From contig CAKMXJ010000011.1 of assembly GCA_928724745.1 (NCBI GenBank), forward strand, positions 310,001 through 374,000: a stretch of 64,000 nucleotides of DNA. Reading direction: 5' to 3'. A program made the translations under genes and the position numbers. This document shows positions 51,837 to 63,795 of the stretch, piece after piece. Positions within the stretch are counted from its first letter, which is position 1; each line of letters starts with the position of its first letter. The stretch is from Anthracocystis setariae (lineage: Eukaryota; Basidiomycota; Ustilaginomycetes; Ustilaginales; Ustilaginaceae). The notes beneath the pieces are model-generated. The model had not been told where the DNA came from, did not search any database, and saw nothing but the letters and a program-made list of their open reading frames with translations.

Positions 51837-53378
51837 CTAAGACCGCCAATCGTCTTTGTCGTCGGTTGACAGTGGTTGCGAGTCAACATGCTCGTGTTTG
51901 CGCCGAATATCGTTGCGCACGGGCACTTGGATGCCTTGGCGTGCTAGACATTTGGCCAACTCGGTCGACTCGGTCATACCCGGAAACCGACGAGGACTGT
52001 ACACCGAAAACGGAGCCGTTACCGCCTCGGCCAGCACCTGACCACTAGCTCCGGACGCGCCTCCCGCCGATGGAAGACTCGTCCTCCCAAGCGCGATGAG
52101 CTTGAATGCCAAACGGAATTGACCTTCCTGTCGAATACTGAGATCCGTGAACACAAAGAAGCACGCTCGCGAACCATCGAGATCGCGAGCAACATTGGCA
52201 CTAGCTACCAATCGACCCTCCAGCATCCTTGTCCACGGATACAGAGGACTGTTGGATTCTACCAACACCGCCTCCGAGTATGTCTTGCTGTTGGAATCCT
52301 CTTTGAGAACCGACGCTTGCAGCACCAGATTCGGACTGCTCTCAGCACTGCGAGCCATGGCAAATCAAGTGGGTTGGCAACGCCAAGTCCGCGTCAGCTC
52401 GACCATGATCAACACTGTGCTAGAGAGAGCCCTGCGAGACGCTTCTAGGTCGGGATGGTATGTACTTACTCTTCGTCTTCGCTGCCATCTTGTTTCAAGA
52501 TGCGAAGCTGCAAGATGGGCAGTGGATCTAATGGTCTTTTATCTTTGCTACCCAGCCCACAAAGACGCCCCTGGTTTGGCTGCTGACGTATGATCAACTT
52601 GTACTGACTACACGGCGTACAAAGGCGGTTGCATCCAAGCCGCCGACTTGTCTGATCAGCACTTTGTCCTCGTTGGGCAAGCAGACTGGCGAAGGAATCC
52701 AAAGATCATTTCGGCCGACACTTACCTGTTCTGTGAGTGCTGCGGAAGACCCGTCATCATGGGCGGAGGAGCCGAAGGTGCAGCGCGCAGATCATGGAGT
52801 TGCCAAGCTTCGTTACGTACAGAGGTCGACGCTTGGCGAGGCAGATCTGATGGACGAGTATCACGTCCAGAGCCTCTCTCGCCCTGATCGTACGACGCAG
52901 ATTGGTGATACGTACGATCGGCATGCTGTATACCTACGGGCGAACTAACACCTTGATACGATGTACCAGAGCCACGGATCTCAGGCGGAAACGATCTTCT
53001 GCTCGTTGCCTCTGAAGCAGGACGTGATGTGGAAGCGTCGACGTAGGACGCGAGTGGAGGCAGCAAGGCTCCTCTCGATGCTAGTTGAGGTAGTGAACGC
53101 ATGTTCATGTCGGCTGTCTCCGCTGTCGAAGCCAAGTCACGAGGCCATTGTTGGGCACGACTTAGAAAGCTTGAGTTATCTGACGTGAAGAGACGATGCG
53201 GGTGGTTTTCGTACTTGTGATGGCTATTTTCTGAAAAAGGCGGATGAGATTCGGGCTGCTGTCGATTGCGTGAGTCGGGCGCATCACTGGAAAGGGAATA
53301 AGTCTGCTGTTCTTTGGAGTTGGGTTGAGACGGTTGGTCTGCTGCTGCATCTTTGTTGTGTATCGACATGGCGTCCAA
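51837..53378 (-). CDS. Velvet-domain regulator with C-terminal velvet domain, 433 aa
   Basis: Model on the minus strand: exon 1 53378-52726, intron 52725-52608 (GTAAGT...GTGTAG), exon 2 52607-52470, intron 52469-52348 (GTAAGT...CGCAG), exon 3 52347-51837; both junctions keep phase. Exon 1 is a Ser/Gln/His-rich disordered N-terminus of about 217 residues. The velvet fold starts in exon 2 (QYKLIIRQQPNQGRLCGLG, DPLPILQLRIL) and continues in exon 3 (PNLVLQASVL, YPWTRMLEGRLVASANV, CFFVFTDLSIRQEGQFRLAFKL, FSVYSPRRFPGMTESTELAKCLARQG). A C-terminal, uninterrupted domain resembles VelC/VosA types, unlike its VelB-like neighbour. A second in-frame ATG lies three codons in. Velvet proteins dimerise, so the two neighbours could be partners (inference). 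Confidence 0.88.
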
Positions 53379-53817
53379 CAGTCAAATGAGCAACAGATGA
53401 AGCTGAACTAGCTCGTGGGTACGCGTTGCTCTGATACTGGACGCAGCAATTGGTTGATGTCAAGAAAGGAGACGACAGATTGGGGATGCAACGTGCATGA
53501 TTGTCGATGAAACGCGCTGACGGCACCAGTGACCGATAGCCGACGGCTGCGTCGGTATGATGTGCGCTTTAGATTAGAAGACTCAAGCGCGCAAACGGCG
53601 TGGTATGCTTTTGGCGATGCAGATCAAGGAACGAGGATTCAGGTAAGGATATGCGTGCTGAAAGTGGCAAGACTGAATGCAGATGCTGATGTTGATGTTG
53701 ACGTTGAGAAGGCGAGCAGATGCCGATGTGGAGCTGTGGTCGAGTCGATGGGGCTGCTGGTCGGGTTGTTCAAGGATGAGGAGCGAGAAAGGACGATGGG
53801 GGTAAGGTTGAGAAAAG

Positions 53818-53847
53818 AAAAAGAAGAAAAGAAAAGAAAAGAAAAGG
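53818..53847. repeat. (AAAAG)n purine repeat
   Basis: Several AAAAG units just upstream of the second velvet gene. Confidence 0.8.
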
Positions 53848-54967
53848 GAGATTGGCGACGGTTAGCAACGGTAGATGGAAGGATAGTTAAAGAGCGGAAG
53901 AGAGGACATCGAGAAGCATGGATAGTTGGAGAAGGAAGAGAACGAGGAGAAAGAGTAGCGCATATGAAAAGCGCGACAAGCGTTGCTACAGCAAATTCTT
54001 CGGCAACGCAAGTGTGAGTGTAGGCCGTAGACCGGATCAGCTGTTGAGCCGGGTGCATTGCAAGCTGATCAGCATGCTTACGCTTTGGACAGAACACTTT
54101 TGAGCATTGAAAATAGCAAAGGGGGCCATAACGAGCTCACGGTGAGAAAGGGTGACCAAGGCGGCGGATTTGGCTTGAACTGATCAAAGTGTAGGATGAG
54201 ACGATCATAGGCGGATGACGAGTACATATCGAACCACGCGCAGAGCGGTGTATGCTGACGATGGTGCCGCCTGTGCGGTGCTAGTTGGCAGGTTGACTGC
54301 ACTGTACAGGGAGGATTGCAGCACGACAACAGCGAAACGCAGGGATGAAGCCAACTACAGCCCGTCGACGCAGTAATAGGATCTAAGCGCTACGTAAATC
54401 GCTTTTCACGCTGGCGCTGGCATCGACAGAAGGTCTGCGAGCAGCACGGAACGGAAATACGGAGACAGTTGCAGGAGCGAGTCTAAGCGGAGCCAATGAG
54501 GCAATGCGAGGGCCGTCAGAAGCACGAGGCTGGTGGGGCTGATCATTCATAAATTCATGTAAAGAGAGATGCGCAGGATTGAAGCATATACTGTAGGTGC
54601 AGCAGCGTGCCAAGAAGCCCGACTGGAGCGCTGGCTCATCACACTCACTCAAAAGAGACCCTCGCCTTGTCCATCGACGCCACCAAAGCATTCCACCCAC
54701 GCATGACGCGATCCACCAATCACGCGTTGAGAGCAAAAGGCAGGGGCGAACCATGTCGACACACAATACTTACTGGTTGCCGAGATTTTTGCCGAATGTT
54801 GCAATGTGAGTGGTGCTGCAATGAATTCAGCTGGTCTTGCAACGATAAGGGGATAGGAGGTGGTGACGAGGATGGGTGCTGCAAGATCAAAAGCGGGCTT
54901 GGCTAGTGGCCGAGTGCTCGATGGGAGCGAGATCTTGGAAATGAAGATCAAGCGAAATGGTTGCAAG

Positions 54968-55004
54968 AAGGCAGAAGGCAGAAGGCAGAAGGCAGAAGGC
55001 AGAA
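54968..55004. repeat. (GGCAGAA)n heptanucleotide tandem repeat
   Basis: Five uninterrupted 7-bp units. A 7-bp period cannot be coding-neutral, which fits a non-coding location. Confidence 0.88.
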
Positions 55005-55180
55005 GAAGCGAGGAGGGCAGATGCAAAAAGGGTGGACAATGGATGAGGTGAAAGAGGACAAATAATGAACAGCCATCAATGTGCCAAGAACAAGTGTACC
55101 GGCTCGGCCGTCGGCTGCACGTGGAAGACGCGACCAGGCGCAGCGGAAATCACTCTAGGAATAATGATTGGAGCACTGTA

Positions 55181-55208
55181 CAGTACAGCACAGCACAGCA
55201 CAGCACAG
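55181..55208. repeat. (CAGCA)n repeat
   Basis: About five CAGCA units attached to an ACTGTACAGTAC core (55175-55186), suggesting expansion from the dispersed motif. Confidence 0.8.
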
Positions 55209-56921
55209 TAGGTGAGCAGGAGCAAGCAAGCACGCATATCAGAGTGCCGAGGTGACACGGGCTGGTGTGGCTGGAGTAGCGCGGACAAAACAATGATTCA
55301 CACGGAATGCGCCGTCATGCACGGTCGGTAGTACAGTATCGTACTGCATTGTATTGCATTGCACTATATTGATCCGTGCTGGTGTGCACAGAGGCTGACT
55401 CTTCTCAGCCTGAAACAAACGCTGGTCAAGCTAGACGAAAGCGTTGCGGACCAACATGCACCCTACCGTACTGTATACTGTACTGTTCAGCAATATGGTT
55501 CGGCGCAAGCGCCGATGCCTGACGCTTTTATTAATACCGCGCAGCCAAGGCGGCGTAAGGCAGGGCCAAGTACAGTAATGAACTCAAGAAGGCGGAAAGT
55601 TGGGTATTTGTTCTTGAGCGTTGGTTTGTCCGCGTCTAACCGCGCAAAGACAGAGTCTAGCTTTTCGGAGAAACCTCAATTCCGCTTTCGCCAAGCCTGG
55701 TCTCGCCGAGCAGAGCAGAGCAGAGAAACCGCGAGTTTCAACATGATTGCAACTACAGTACGATGTTGGGAAAAGCGGCGAGCTAACAAAGCCGCCAAGG
55801 TTCGGTGTTTGCTGTATCTGGCACCGCATCTTGCAACGGGCATGGACAACAACAAGGTTGGATCCGTCTAGATCTATATTGTATGCCCCATCAATTCATG
55901 CACTGACCCCACCCTGATCGACCAAGAAACCTGCATCCCGCTGAACTGTACTGTATGCCTTTATCTGTATCTGCAGCAGCATGCCAGATTGTGGATGATT
56001 TCATTTCTTGTCCATGGTCTCCCTCTTTCTCAGGTTTGTGATCAACACGAGTTTCTATGTTGGACGCCGCGCTTGCTTGTAACCATTGTTGACAGCTCCT
56101 GAACCCTTTATTGGTGAAAGCTTCCAATTCCCACCAGCAAAAATGCAATTCATTTATAATTTTATAATATTTTGACTTTGTAATTTTCAGATTTGGACCT
56201 TTTTCGAACGCCTCAATTCAGCCATCCGGTGGATGATGACTGTTTGCCCGTCACCGCTCGCACCGAGCCCAGGCTGCAGACTCGCTTCAAGCATTTTAAA
56301 AAAAAAATAAAAAAATAAAAAACAAAAAGGCTGAAAAAGAAGAAAAATAAAAAATTAAAATGCCAAACCTTGCCCGAGATGGCCGCAATTGACGCTGCAG
56401 GTCTGCTTTACGGCTCGCTCAGTGGCGGTGACCGGCAAGCTGCAGGCAGGGATCGACAGCCAGGCCAAACTTTCTTTTCAAGCTTATTCTCGGTGAGATC
56501 CTTCTCATGCCGATCTGGCGAGAACTTATTAATAAAGTCGAGTCAGACTACGGCCCTCGCAGACCATCGCCAGTGGCCCTTGGCTCTCACTCTTTCATCC
56601 CAGAGACACAACTGCGAATCAATGTCCGAACGACGCGATGAACAAGTCAACATATCGTTGTAAGCTGACGCACTCTTGACTAGATCCACTTGACCATTTA
56701 CGTACTAAATCTCGGACTCGCATGGCGTTGCATGCCACAGACCAAACCCGACGAAACGCCGCAAGTCACAAGACTCGGTTCTTTCTCATGAAGAATTTTG
56801 ACTCAAGCGATGCTCGCCAACACGAGCCGCGGTCGCTTCGTTCCGCTTCTTGTATATCTCGGAAACAGCCGAAATCGGGTTGAGCCTCATCAGATCGAAA
56901 CAAAGTTATGCCATCGGTCAA

Positions 56922-59900
56922 TCAAGGCGAATTGGCATGGCCCATGCTGATCGGGCTCAGCGCACGATTGGACGAAGCCGGCGAGTTGCCAGTGCTTGAC
57001 CAACCCGTTGCTGGCTCTACCTCCTCTGCATCGCCACCACTGCGCAAATTCAACGACCAGTCCGGCGTGTCGTCGCTCGATGAATCGCTCGAGTCGTCTG
57101 CTGCGCCCTCCGACATCACCGCGACGCCATCCGCACTGGCGCTCTGTTCCGCCGCCTGCGCCTTGCACTGGGCGGCAGCTTGGAACTTTTGTCTTGATTT
57201 GCCTCCAATCGGACGCGTCGTGCGACGTCGATAGAACAGGAGGTAGGCTGATGGACTTTTGACCGTCTCCGGATTGGTCACTGGCCTGACACTCGAGTCG
57301 TCGAACTCATACCACTTGCCGTCCGCCGGGTTCTTGGCGAAGGCGGTGTAATGACCTCCGCCTAAGCCTCCAAAGTGGTTGTCAACCGCATACAGGTCGT
57401 AGATGGGACGATCCACCGCGACGGCATCGTCGTTGTCCTCCAGTGGCCGCAGGATACCCGATCCAAGCATGCTCTCAGAGAGCTCCTCGCCGCTCTCCTC
57501 CGCCGCCTCTTGCACTCTGCGCAACGCCTGGGTGCCTTCGACTCGGTCCGTAAGATCGAGACCTTCCAACGGGAAGTCGACCAGCATGTTCAGCTTGTCA
57601 CGTGAGTGTCGTCCAGCGCTGAAGCGCTTGAGATGGACCACGAGGATGTCTGGCGCCTTCCAAAGGTCGAACTTCTTGGTGGCTTGACGGAAGTCCTTAC
57701 ACGAAGGGCAGTACCACGGATCGTCTTCACCGAGTTGCTCTTCCTTGGTGAACTCGTCCATGCAGTCTTCGATGGACAGGGTCTTGGGACGAACGTGTCC
57801 AGCGTTCTCGCGTTCACGAATGGCCTCGTCGACCACCTCCTCGTAGTCGCCCCAGAGCTGGCTACAGTCGGAGTCCACCAACAGTTTGCGTTCCTTGACT
57901 GATTGTGACCATGTGCAGACGATGGCGCCTCCCGTGTACACGAAAGGAATGCTCTTGGATTTCGTCGCTGCGGTGTCTTTGTCATCGTCGTCCATTAGCT
58001 CATCCGTGATGGACGCAGTGGACGCGGTGGCTGCCAAAGACTGCCTGGCAAGGCGGATCAGACGTTCCTCAAGCTCTTCCGAGAGATTTTCAGCGCTGCT
58101 TTCGCTGCCTCTGGGAAGACCTTGGCCAGCTTCGGCGACACTGTAACGGATGCGCAAGAGGGGCTCGGTATGAACAGCGACTCTCGCTAGTGAAGACGGT
58201 GGGGTGCCTGCAATAGAGACGTCCTTCACCGACGAGTCGATGCCCGAGACGACGACAGTCTCGCCATTCTCGCGGATCTCGGTCACCACATCGGCGTCGT
58301 CGGTGACGCTCGGGGCGACGACATCGGCAGCGTCGTTGACGTCGGCTGCATCGTCCACCATGTCCCAGTCCGATGGAGGCGCCGCTGGAATCTGTGGCGC
58401 TTCGGAAACACCAGCAGCATGGGCCTCTTCGACTATCTTGCGAAGGTCGTCGCCATCGACGGCGAATCGCGAAAATCCATCGATGACGTGCCTCCGGACG
58501 GCTTGAAGATCGTTGATCTCCGCCTTGGGCACGGCAATGAAGAAGGGGATGCCGAGGGGCTCCAATTTGGTACGCCGGCTGACGAACATGGTACTCGATG
58601 ACGGCCCTGAGGCATCGCTAGCGTAGCTGGCAAAGACGGGCAAGATGGCATGGTCTTCCTCTTGGAAATCGAGCGCATCCTCGGCGTCCTCGATGGTACG
58701 ATGGTAGCGAAAGTGGCGCTGTCGAGAGGCGCGAGGAGCCGCTGGCACCTCCCAGAAATAGACAAAGTCACCTTCTTTGATGTCGACCAGCGGCTCGTAG
58801 TCGTCCATCCACTTGTAGACGCGGTGATGCCAGACTTCTCCGCACACCAAGCGTTTGGTTTCGATGCCGAACTGTGCTGCCACCTTCTGACGGAGCTTAC
58901 TGACCGTGGAACCAGCCGGCAGCTGCACTTGGAACTTTTGCAGGGGCTTGCCGGGCGACAGAGGAACGAAGTAGACCTGGCCGCGCCACATCTTCTTGTT
59001 GGGGATGGGCAAGGTGAGGTACATGAAGGGATCGAACTTGATCGAGACCTTGCTGCACTCCGGGCACACCAGCGTGCTGCGATATTGACCCTGGAAGAGA
59101 TCGACGATAACCGAATCGTTCCGCGCCTTATAAATATCCCACTGACGCTTGGCGAAGGCGACAAGGGCTTTCTCATCACCGCCTTCCCAGTCCGGTGCCT
59201 CGATGTAGGGCTTCTTGAGGATACGGTTCAGGTCCTCGTGCAGGCCATCCAACAGGAAAGCGAGCAATTCCTGCGTGTCGTGCTGGGCGTAGCCGCTGAA
59301 CTGAGGTGCGAACCGTGACAAAGCATATTTAAACTCCCGAGGCCAGAAGGATCCCCCTTGGCCATTCCAGATGTTGTTGATCAGGTTGCCAAATGCCTCG
59401 GCGATCGCACCGCCCATGCCGAGTGGATTGTCCGTGTTGAGCTCCTCCTTGTATGCGCCAGAAACAAAGTACTGCTGAAGCTCATAGGTGTTGCTGAGGC
59501 ATTGAAGCGCGCTGTTCATGAAGCAAGTGTTGCCCAGATTGTTGAGACCACGAAGGCCACGCGATCGGCCCACGGTGCGATCTGAAGCGGTCTGGGATCG
59601 TGTCACTCGTCCTTGAGCTTCCCCGACAGTACTGGCTGAGGCACTGGTGGCGACACTGTTACCAGACTGCTGAAGATTACTGAAGAAGTCGCCCTGTTGC
59701 GCAAAGATACCCTTGACAGAGGGGGCAGAAGCGTCTACCGGCTCTGGATCCGTCTGCCATCTACTAGATCGACGAGTCTCGACCAGTAGGTTGATCTCGA
59801 CCTCGTCAACGCCGACAGATTTGAGGGTGGCATTTGGCTGATATGTATCGGGCTTGTCCTCTCCTGCGTCGATCAGGTCGACGCCTTCTTCGTCTGTTCT

Positions 59901-61160
59901 ACTCGAGCTCACGAGTCCAGAGCGAAGCTCTTCATCTGTGGGTTCAGGGAAGTGGTAAAATCGAAGGTCAACGTCGGCGATGGCGCCAAGTTTGAAGAGC
60001 GTCTTGACTTTGGCCTTCAAATCGGACAGACTTGCGCTGATCGACATGCTGAAAGGAGGTACAGGGCTCGTCGGAACGCTGTCGTCCATCTTGAGCTTCA
60101 AGAGTTGGATCGTAGGTGGGTAGAATTCGACGCTCTCTTGGCCAGGGCTGAGACCTTCGATGACTTTCCGCGCGAAAACGGGTCCGGTGAGCCCGTACCA
60201 GCTGACAAGGAGGCTCCATCCCTCTTCGGGCAGCATTTCATAGTCGACGTGCTCAGTGATCTGCTGTCGCAGTTGTGCGAAGGAGGGACTCGCATCTTCG
60301 TCCGACAGAGACGAGTTGTCTATGGGGCCGATCGGGATGTCTGTCTTCTCAGAAGGATCCGAGTCGCGGCGCTCAGAGCAGGCGGCATCCCATCGTCGGT
60401 ACCAGACGCGACTGACGAGATACCAAGTATCACCGGTGTGCAGTGGTCGGTTCTTCATGGGTCGAATACGATCGAGCTGCTGCTGTCCCGTTGGCCGCAG
60501 CTCCGTACTGGAGGACTTGTCTAGTGAAGAAGGCACTTCAACTACATCTTGATAGGAGGGCAGCTCCTCAGGCAACGCGGACGCTGCCGGCGCGGCTGTT
60601 GCAATGGCAGCGCCATCATGAAGGCTAAGCGACTTTTCCGTCATGAGACCCTCGATGTTCTGATCTGGAACGGTCATTGTCGTCGCGAGACGGGGCGGAT
60701 GAGCAAAGTCGGCTGAGGTAAATGTCTGACGCAGTGGAGTTGGCTGACTTGTCGTGCAAGGTTCCGCGGCGTCGGTCTCGCCAAAGTCACTGGTAGAACG
60801 TGAAAAGGTGGACCTGACTTCGGTCTCGGCGTCACTGCTGTTCTCGTCGATGATTGGGCTGACAGTGCGAGCTCTCTTGTACGCACTCGACCTTCGTGGG
60901 TCTGCAGCTGAGAGTACCGTTGAGAATCGAGGGCTCGATCTAGTTTCGGGACTGTTGACAGGCGACGGCGCGGGTCTGCGGACAGACGAGATTGAGATGG
61001 TATCGCTGTGGGAGGGCGAAGAAGATGAAAGTGGGATCGGTTCCAAGGGTTCTTGTGACAGGCCACAATGACTTGAATCGGATCCGCCGTCGGCTGACTG
61101 AGGGCGATGAGATGCTGTTGCTTTGGATGATGCGGTGCCTTGGGTGTTGTCGGAACGCAT
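56922..61160 (-). CDS. UBP12: Ubiquitin-specific protease, Ubp12/USP15 type
   Basis: Cysteine protease removing ubiquitin from proteins. From ATG 61160 the protein is 1412 aa. Order: disordered Ser-rich N-terminus; DUSP domain ([37 protein letters not shown]); ubiquitin-like segment; Cys box [20 protein letters not shown] with the nucleophile; a conserved [20 protein letters not shown]; zinc ribbon halves CPECSK and CPSCKDF far apart; insert with a second Ub-like region; His box [18 protein letters not shown]. The split catalytic core plus DUSP identifies the Ubp12/USP4/11/15 class. The frame opens 18 bases upstream with TTG just at a TTTGCAG|AAG acceptor-like site; with donor CACAG|GTAACA near 61265 this suggests a 5'-UTR intron. 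The C-terminal Ser/Asp tail is not conserved-looking. Confidence 0.93.
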   Translation of the reverse strand: MRSDNTQGTASSKATASHRPQSADGGSDSSHCGLSQEPLEPIPLSSSSPSHSDTISISSVRRPAPSPVNSPETRSSPRFSTVLSAADPRRSSAYKRARTVSPIIDENSSDAETEVRSTFSRSTSDFGETDAAEPCTTSQPTPLRQTFTSADFAHPPRLATTMTVPDQNIEGLMTEKSLSLHDGAAIATAAPAASALPEELPSYQDVVEVPSSLDKSSSTELRPTGQQQLDRIRPMKNRPLHTGDTWYLVSRVWYRRWDAACSERRDSDPSEKTDIPIGPIDNSSLSDEDASPSFAQLRQQITEHVDYEMLPEEGWSLLVSWYGLTGPVFARKVIEGLSPGQESVEFYPPTIQLLKLKMDDSVPTSPVPPFSMSISASLSDLKAKVKTLFKLGAIADVDLRFYHFPEPTDEELRSGLVSSSRTDEEGVDLIDAGEDKPDTYQPNATLKSVGVDEVEINLLVETRRSSRWQTDPEPVDASAPSVKGIFAQQGDFFSNLQQSGNSVATSASASTVGEAQGRVTRSQTASDRTVGRSRGLRGLNNLGNTCFMNSALQCLSNTYELQQYFVSGAYKEELNTDNPLGMGGAIAEAFGNLINNIWNGQGGSFWPREFKYALSRFAPQFSGYAQHDTQELLAFLLDGLHEDLNRILKKPYIEAPDWEGGDEKALVAFAKRQWDIYKARNDSVIVDLFQGQYRSTLVCPECSKVSIKFDPFMYLTLPIPNKKMWRGQVYFVPLSPGKPLQKFQVQLPAGSTVSKLRQKVAAQFGIETKRLVCGEVWHHRVYKWMDDYEPLVDIKEGDFVYFWEVPAAPRASRQRHFRYHRTIEDAEDALDFQEEDHAILPVFASYASDASGPSSSTMFVSRRTKLEPLGIPFFIAVPKAEINDLQAVRRHVIDGFSRFAVDGDDLRKIVEEAHAAGVSEAPQIPAAPPSDWDMVDDAADVNDAADVVAPSVTDDADVVTEIRENGETVVVSGIDSSVKDVSIAGTPPSSLARVAVHTEPLLRIRYSVAEAGQGLPRGSESSAENLSEELEERLIRLARQSLAATASTASITDELMDDDDKDTAATKSKSIPFVYTGGAIVCTWSQSVKERKLLVDSDCSQLWGDYEEVVDEAIRERENAGHVRPKTLSIEDCMDEFTKEEQLGEDDPWYCPSCKDFRQATKKFDLWKAPDILVVHLKRFSAGRHSRDKLNMLVDFPLEGLDLTDRVEGTQALRRVQEAAEESGEELSESMLGSGILRPLEDNDDAVAVDRPIYDLYAVDNHFGGLGGGHYTAFAKNPADGKWYEFDDSSVRPVTNPETVKSPSAYLLFYRRRTTRPIGGKSRQKFQAAAQCKAQAAEQSASADGVAVMSEGAADDSSDSSSDDTPDWSLNLRSGGDAEEVEPATGWSSTGNSPASSNRALSPISMGHANSP

Positions 61161-61785
61161 CGGCTCGAGCTTCTGCAAATTTTGCGTCAGCGCAGCTTCA
61201 GACGCATGAAGTCCACCGCGATGGACGGGCGACGCAAGAACAAGATGGCAAGATCGCTGTTACCTGTGAGGTGCGTCCGTAGCAAGTTGCGACTGTAGCG
61301 TGCAATGAGGAATTGGATGCGAGAGCGATAGCTTGGTGAAGCTCAACAGCATTCACAATTAGGACGTGATGACGAGTCGATGGAGCGGCGGCCAGGTCTG
61401 TGCTGAAAGACCCCGAACTGATCTCGAAAAAAAAAAAAAAAAAAAAAAAAAGGCCAAATTGGAATTTTGGACTCGTGTGGAAACTCTCTCTTCAGACATC
61501 ACGGGCCGAGGGGTGGCAGCTAAACGTGTGCTTAGAGTGCAGCGGGCGAACGTCGGTGCAGCCGGTCGATCCCTGCTTTCAAGGACTGCGATTTTCGGAT
61601 CCAACTTCGTTGGTGGCCCCTACTGGGCCCGATGCTCGACACATTCACACTCGTCACAGTCCAGTCGATTGGAAGAGCGGCTGAGAGTGATGCGAATGGT
61701 CATTGAAGATAAAAATACAATTGCGAGTAGTAGAGTCCATGCTAATTCATGGGGAGAAGTCCAGGTTGGTCGGAGAAGCCGAAAA
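61161..61785. other. Spacer between deubiquitinase 5' end and BCS1 3' end
   Basis: About 625 bases in a tandem minus-strand arrangement. It holds the probable UBP12 5'-UTR intron and a 25-A run (61427-61451). No gene is seen. Confidence 0.6.
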
Positions 61786-63795
61786 TTAGGCCGTAGAGAC
61801 CTGGCGTCTCAAGGCGTTTTCTGCAATGAAGGCTTCAACAGCTGCTCGAGGGTCATCTGGGAAGCGGATGAAGAGGCCCTGCAACTCAGCCATGCTCACT
61901 CCACCAGCTGCAGCTGGAGCTGGGCGAAACACACCCTGAGACGCGGTCGTGGCATTCGACGAGGTCGGCTCTTCCGAACCGGCCGCTTTCGAGCGCGTGG
62001 ATACGCCGACAACGCTAGCTCGTCGTCCGTCGGGTCCAAGCCCCAAAGCTGTGCGGCGCGCGATCGCCTCCGCTTCGACCGTATTTCCGAATTCAGTCGC
62101 CAATTGCCTCACTTCCTGATCCGCCTCCTCTACAGCTTGGCGCAGACCTGGAACTGCATCGAATGGCTTGTAAGCATCGTTGCCTGGAGCGCAGTCGATG
62201 GCACTGGCTGCAGCTGCGAGCAGAGGTTTGGCGACTTCCAAGGCAGTGGCTGAGATATCTGCCGAGCTGATCTTGACCTCGCGCATCGTGGTGCGGTAGA
62301 AACGGACCATGAGCTCTTCGACTTGTTCTGGTTCAGCATCGCCCAGCTCGGCGATCATGTCGACTCTGCCAGGTCGGATCAGCGCAGGGTCGAGTTTTTC
62401 AATATGATTGGTCGTCATGAAGATGATGCGGCTCTCTCCACTGGCTACACCATCGAGCGCATTGAGCAGGCCAGAGAAGGTGACAGACGCTTGATATCCA
62501 TCTTCTGCAGCTTGTTGTCTTCCCAGGAATGCCGCATCGACATCTTCAAGCAGCAGGATGGATCGATCAGGAGCATTCGAAAGCAGATGGTTGAGTTTGT
62601 CATCGGTAAGTCCACGTTCCGACAGATTGAGAAGGCAGATGTTGAAGTCGAGGTTTCCAGCCAGTGCCGTGATGAAGGATGACTTGCCGCTGCCTGGAGC
62701 ACCATGGAGCAGGTAGCCTCTTCGGTAAGGGATGCCTCTTTCCGCATACCACCGATCGCGTTCGAGGAAGCGCTTCACATCGTGGACAATCGCCTCCTTC
62801 TTGCCCTTTCCGAGCACGACACTGCCAAGCTCTCTTGTTCTCCTTGGCTGACCGAAGGGCCTCCATTCGGGACCCCAGCTGGTGTAGATCACCGTCTTGC
62901 CTTCCGTCGACGCAAGCGCCAGTTGTCGCGCTTCGTCCAAAAGCTGCGGGAACAGGTGAGCGTACGCGAAGAGCGTGGTCAATGTGACGGTTTCCCATGG
63001 TGCGCCTGTGGACAGGTCAACCATCTTGCCATCGCGCTCTCTTGTCAGGCGCATCCACACTCCACGGTAGCGGAACCAATGTGTACCTGGGCCGGGTACG
63101 AGCGAGAAGCGAGCTTGACCGCGCTCGGCAGCTTGCGCGTTCGGTGTTGATGCTGATGCATGCGGAGTGTAGTTGGTCTCGACGGAGAGCTCGCGACTGA
63201 GGATGCGTACGGGGGATACCGTTGCACCACTTGAAGCGATTGTCAGAGGATCGTCGACTCGGCGCCCTTTCGAGGCAGTGGGCCTGATCTCGGCAGATCG
63301 GTCTCTGAGGCCGAGGAAATCGATGATGCCTTCTTTCTTCTGCTTGCCTAGTAGCCCACGTTCTCGCATGGACTGAGCTCTTGCCTGAGCGGCCATCCAA
63401 TGAAGGAACCATGGATGTGCCCTGTCTTTGGACGGAATCTCGAGCGATATGAGAAGTCTCCTTTGCGCGGCCGAAGCTGCCACCTTGGTTCCTCTGCGGA
63501 CGATGGCGACGGCACCCCCGAAGACCATCAGACCGAGACCACCGGAAAAGATCGGATTGTCGGCGACGAGGTCAGAAAAAAAGGAGCTAGGCTTCGACGC
63601 AGATGAGCCTTCTAAGACGTCGGTCGATTGGACAGAACGAGACGGGCCTCCACTCTGCGGAGATGGAGCATCTTCGTCGTTCAAACTTGTTGACGGGGAG
63701 GAGGGGTCATCGCGACCTAGCGAAGAGCGAAACGGCTCCTCTTCATGGGACGATACAGCAGCCTCCTTCTTCTTCATCGTCCGAAAGCTGAACAT
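61786..63795 (-). CDS. BCS1: Bcs1-like AAA ATPase, mitochondrial complex III assembly
   Basis: Inner-membrane AAA protein that translocates the Rieske iron-sulfur protein during bc1 assembly. The 669-aa frame has an acidic/Ser-rich N-terminus, one membrane segment (NPIFSGGLGLMVFGGAVAIVRRG, about residues 85-107), the Bcs1-specific region (HPWFLHWMA; GTHWFRYRGVWMRLTRER; LTTLFAYAHLFPQLLDEAR) and the AAA module: Walker A GAPGSGKSS (about 365), Walker B ILLLEDVDAAF (about 420), sensor IIFMTTNHIEKLDPALIRPGR. It is longer than yeast Bcs1 (456 aa) at both ends. The 5' end is unsure: an acidic DDEEEGG frame continues upstream in another phase, so a further exon is possible. An internal ATG (MKKKEAAV) lies six codons in. 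Confidence 0.92.
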   Translation of the reverse strand: MFSFRTMKKKEAAVSSHEEEPFRSSLGRDDPSSPSTSLNDEDAPSPQSGGPSRSVQSTDVLEGSSASKPSSFFSDLVADNPIFSGGLGLMVFGGAVAIVRRGTKVAASAAQRRLLISLEIPSKDRAHPWFLHWMAAQARAQSMRERGLLGKQKKEGIIDFLGLRDRSAEIRPTASKGRRVDDPLTIASSGATVSPVRILSRELSVETNYTPHASASTPNAQAAERGQARFSLVPGPGTHWFRYRGVWMRLTRERDGKMVDLSTGAPWETVTLTTLFAYAHLFPQLLDEARQLALASTEGKTVIYTSWGPEWRPFGQPRRTRELGSVVLGKGKKEAIVHDVKRFLERDRWYAERGIPYRRGYLLHGAPGSGKSSFITALAGNLDFNICLLNLSERGLTDDKLNHLLSNAPDRSILLLEDVDAAFLGRQQAAEDGYQASVTFSGLLNALDGVASGESRIIFMTTNHIEKLDPALIRPGRVDMIAELGDAEPEQVEELMVRFYRTTMREVKISSADISATALEVAKPLLAAAASAIDCAPGNDAYKPFDAVPGLRQAVEEADQEVRQLATEFGNTVEAEAIARRTALGLGPDGRRASVVGVSTRSKAAGSEEPTSSNATTASQGVFRPAPAAAGGVSMAELQGLFIRFPDDPRAAVEAFIAENALRRQVSTA

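Larger units (their letters stand above)
53379..56921. other. Large gene-poor interval between velvet gene and deubiquitinase
   Basis: About 3.5 kb with no credible gene. Contents: an (AAAAG)n tract (about 53818-53847), (GGCAGAA)n (54968-55004), a CAGCA-rich run (55181-55208), many GTACTGT/ACAGTAC copies (55175, 55468-55487, 55945) and an AT-rich, A-rich block (about 56150-56360). The first part probably carries the long upstream region of the velvet gene. Confidence 0.6.
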
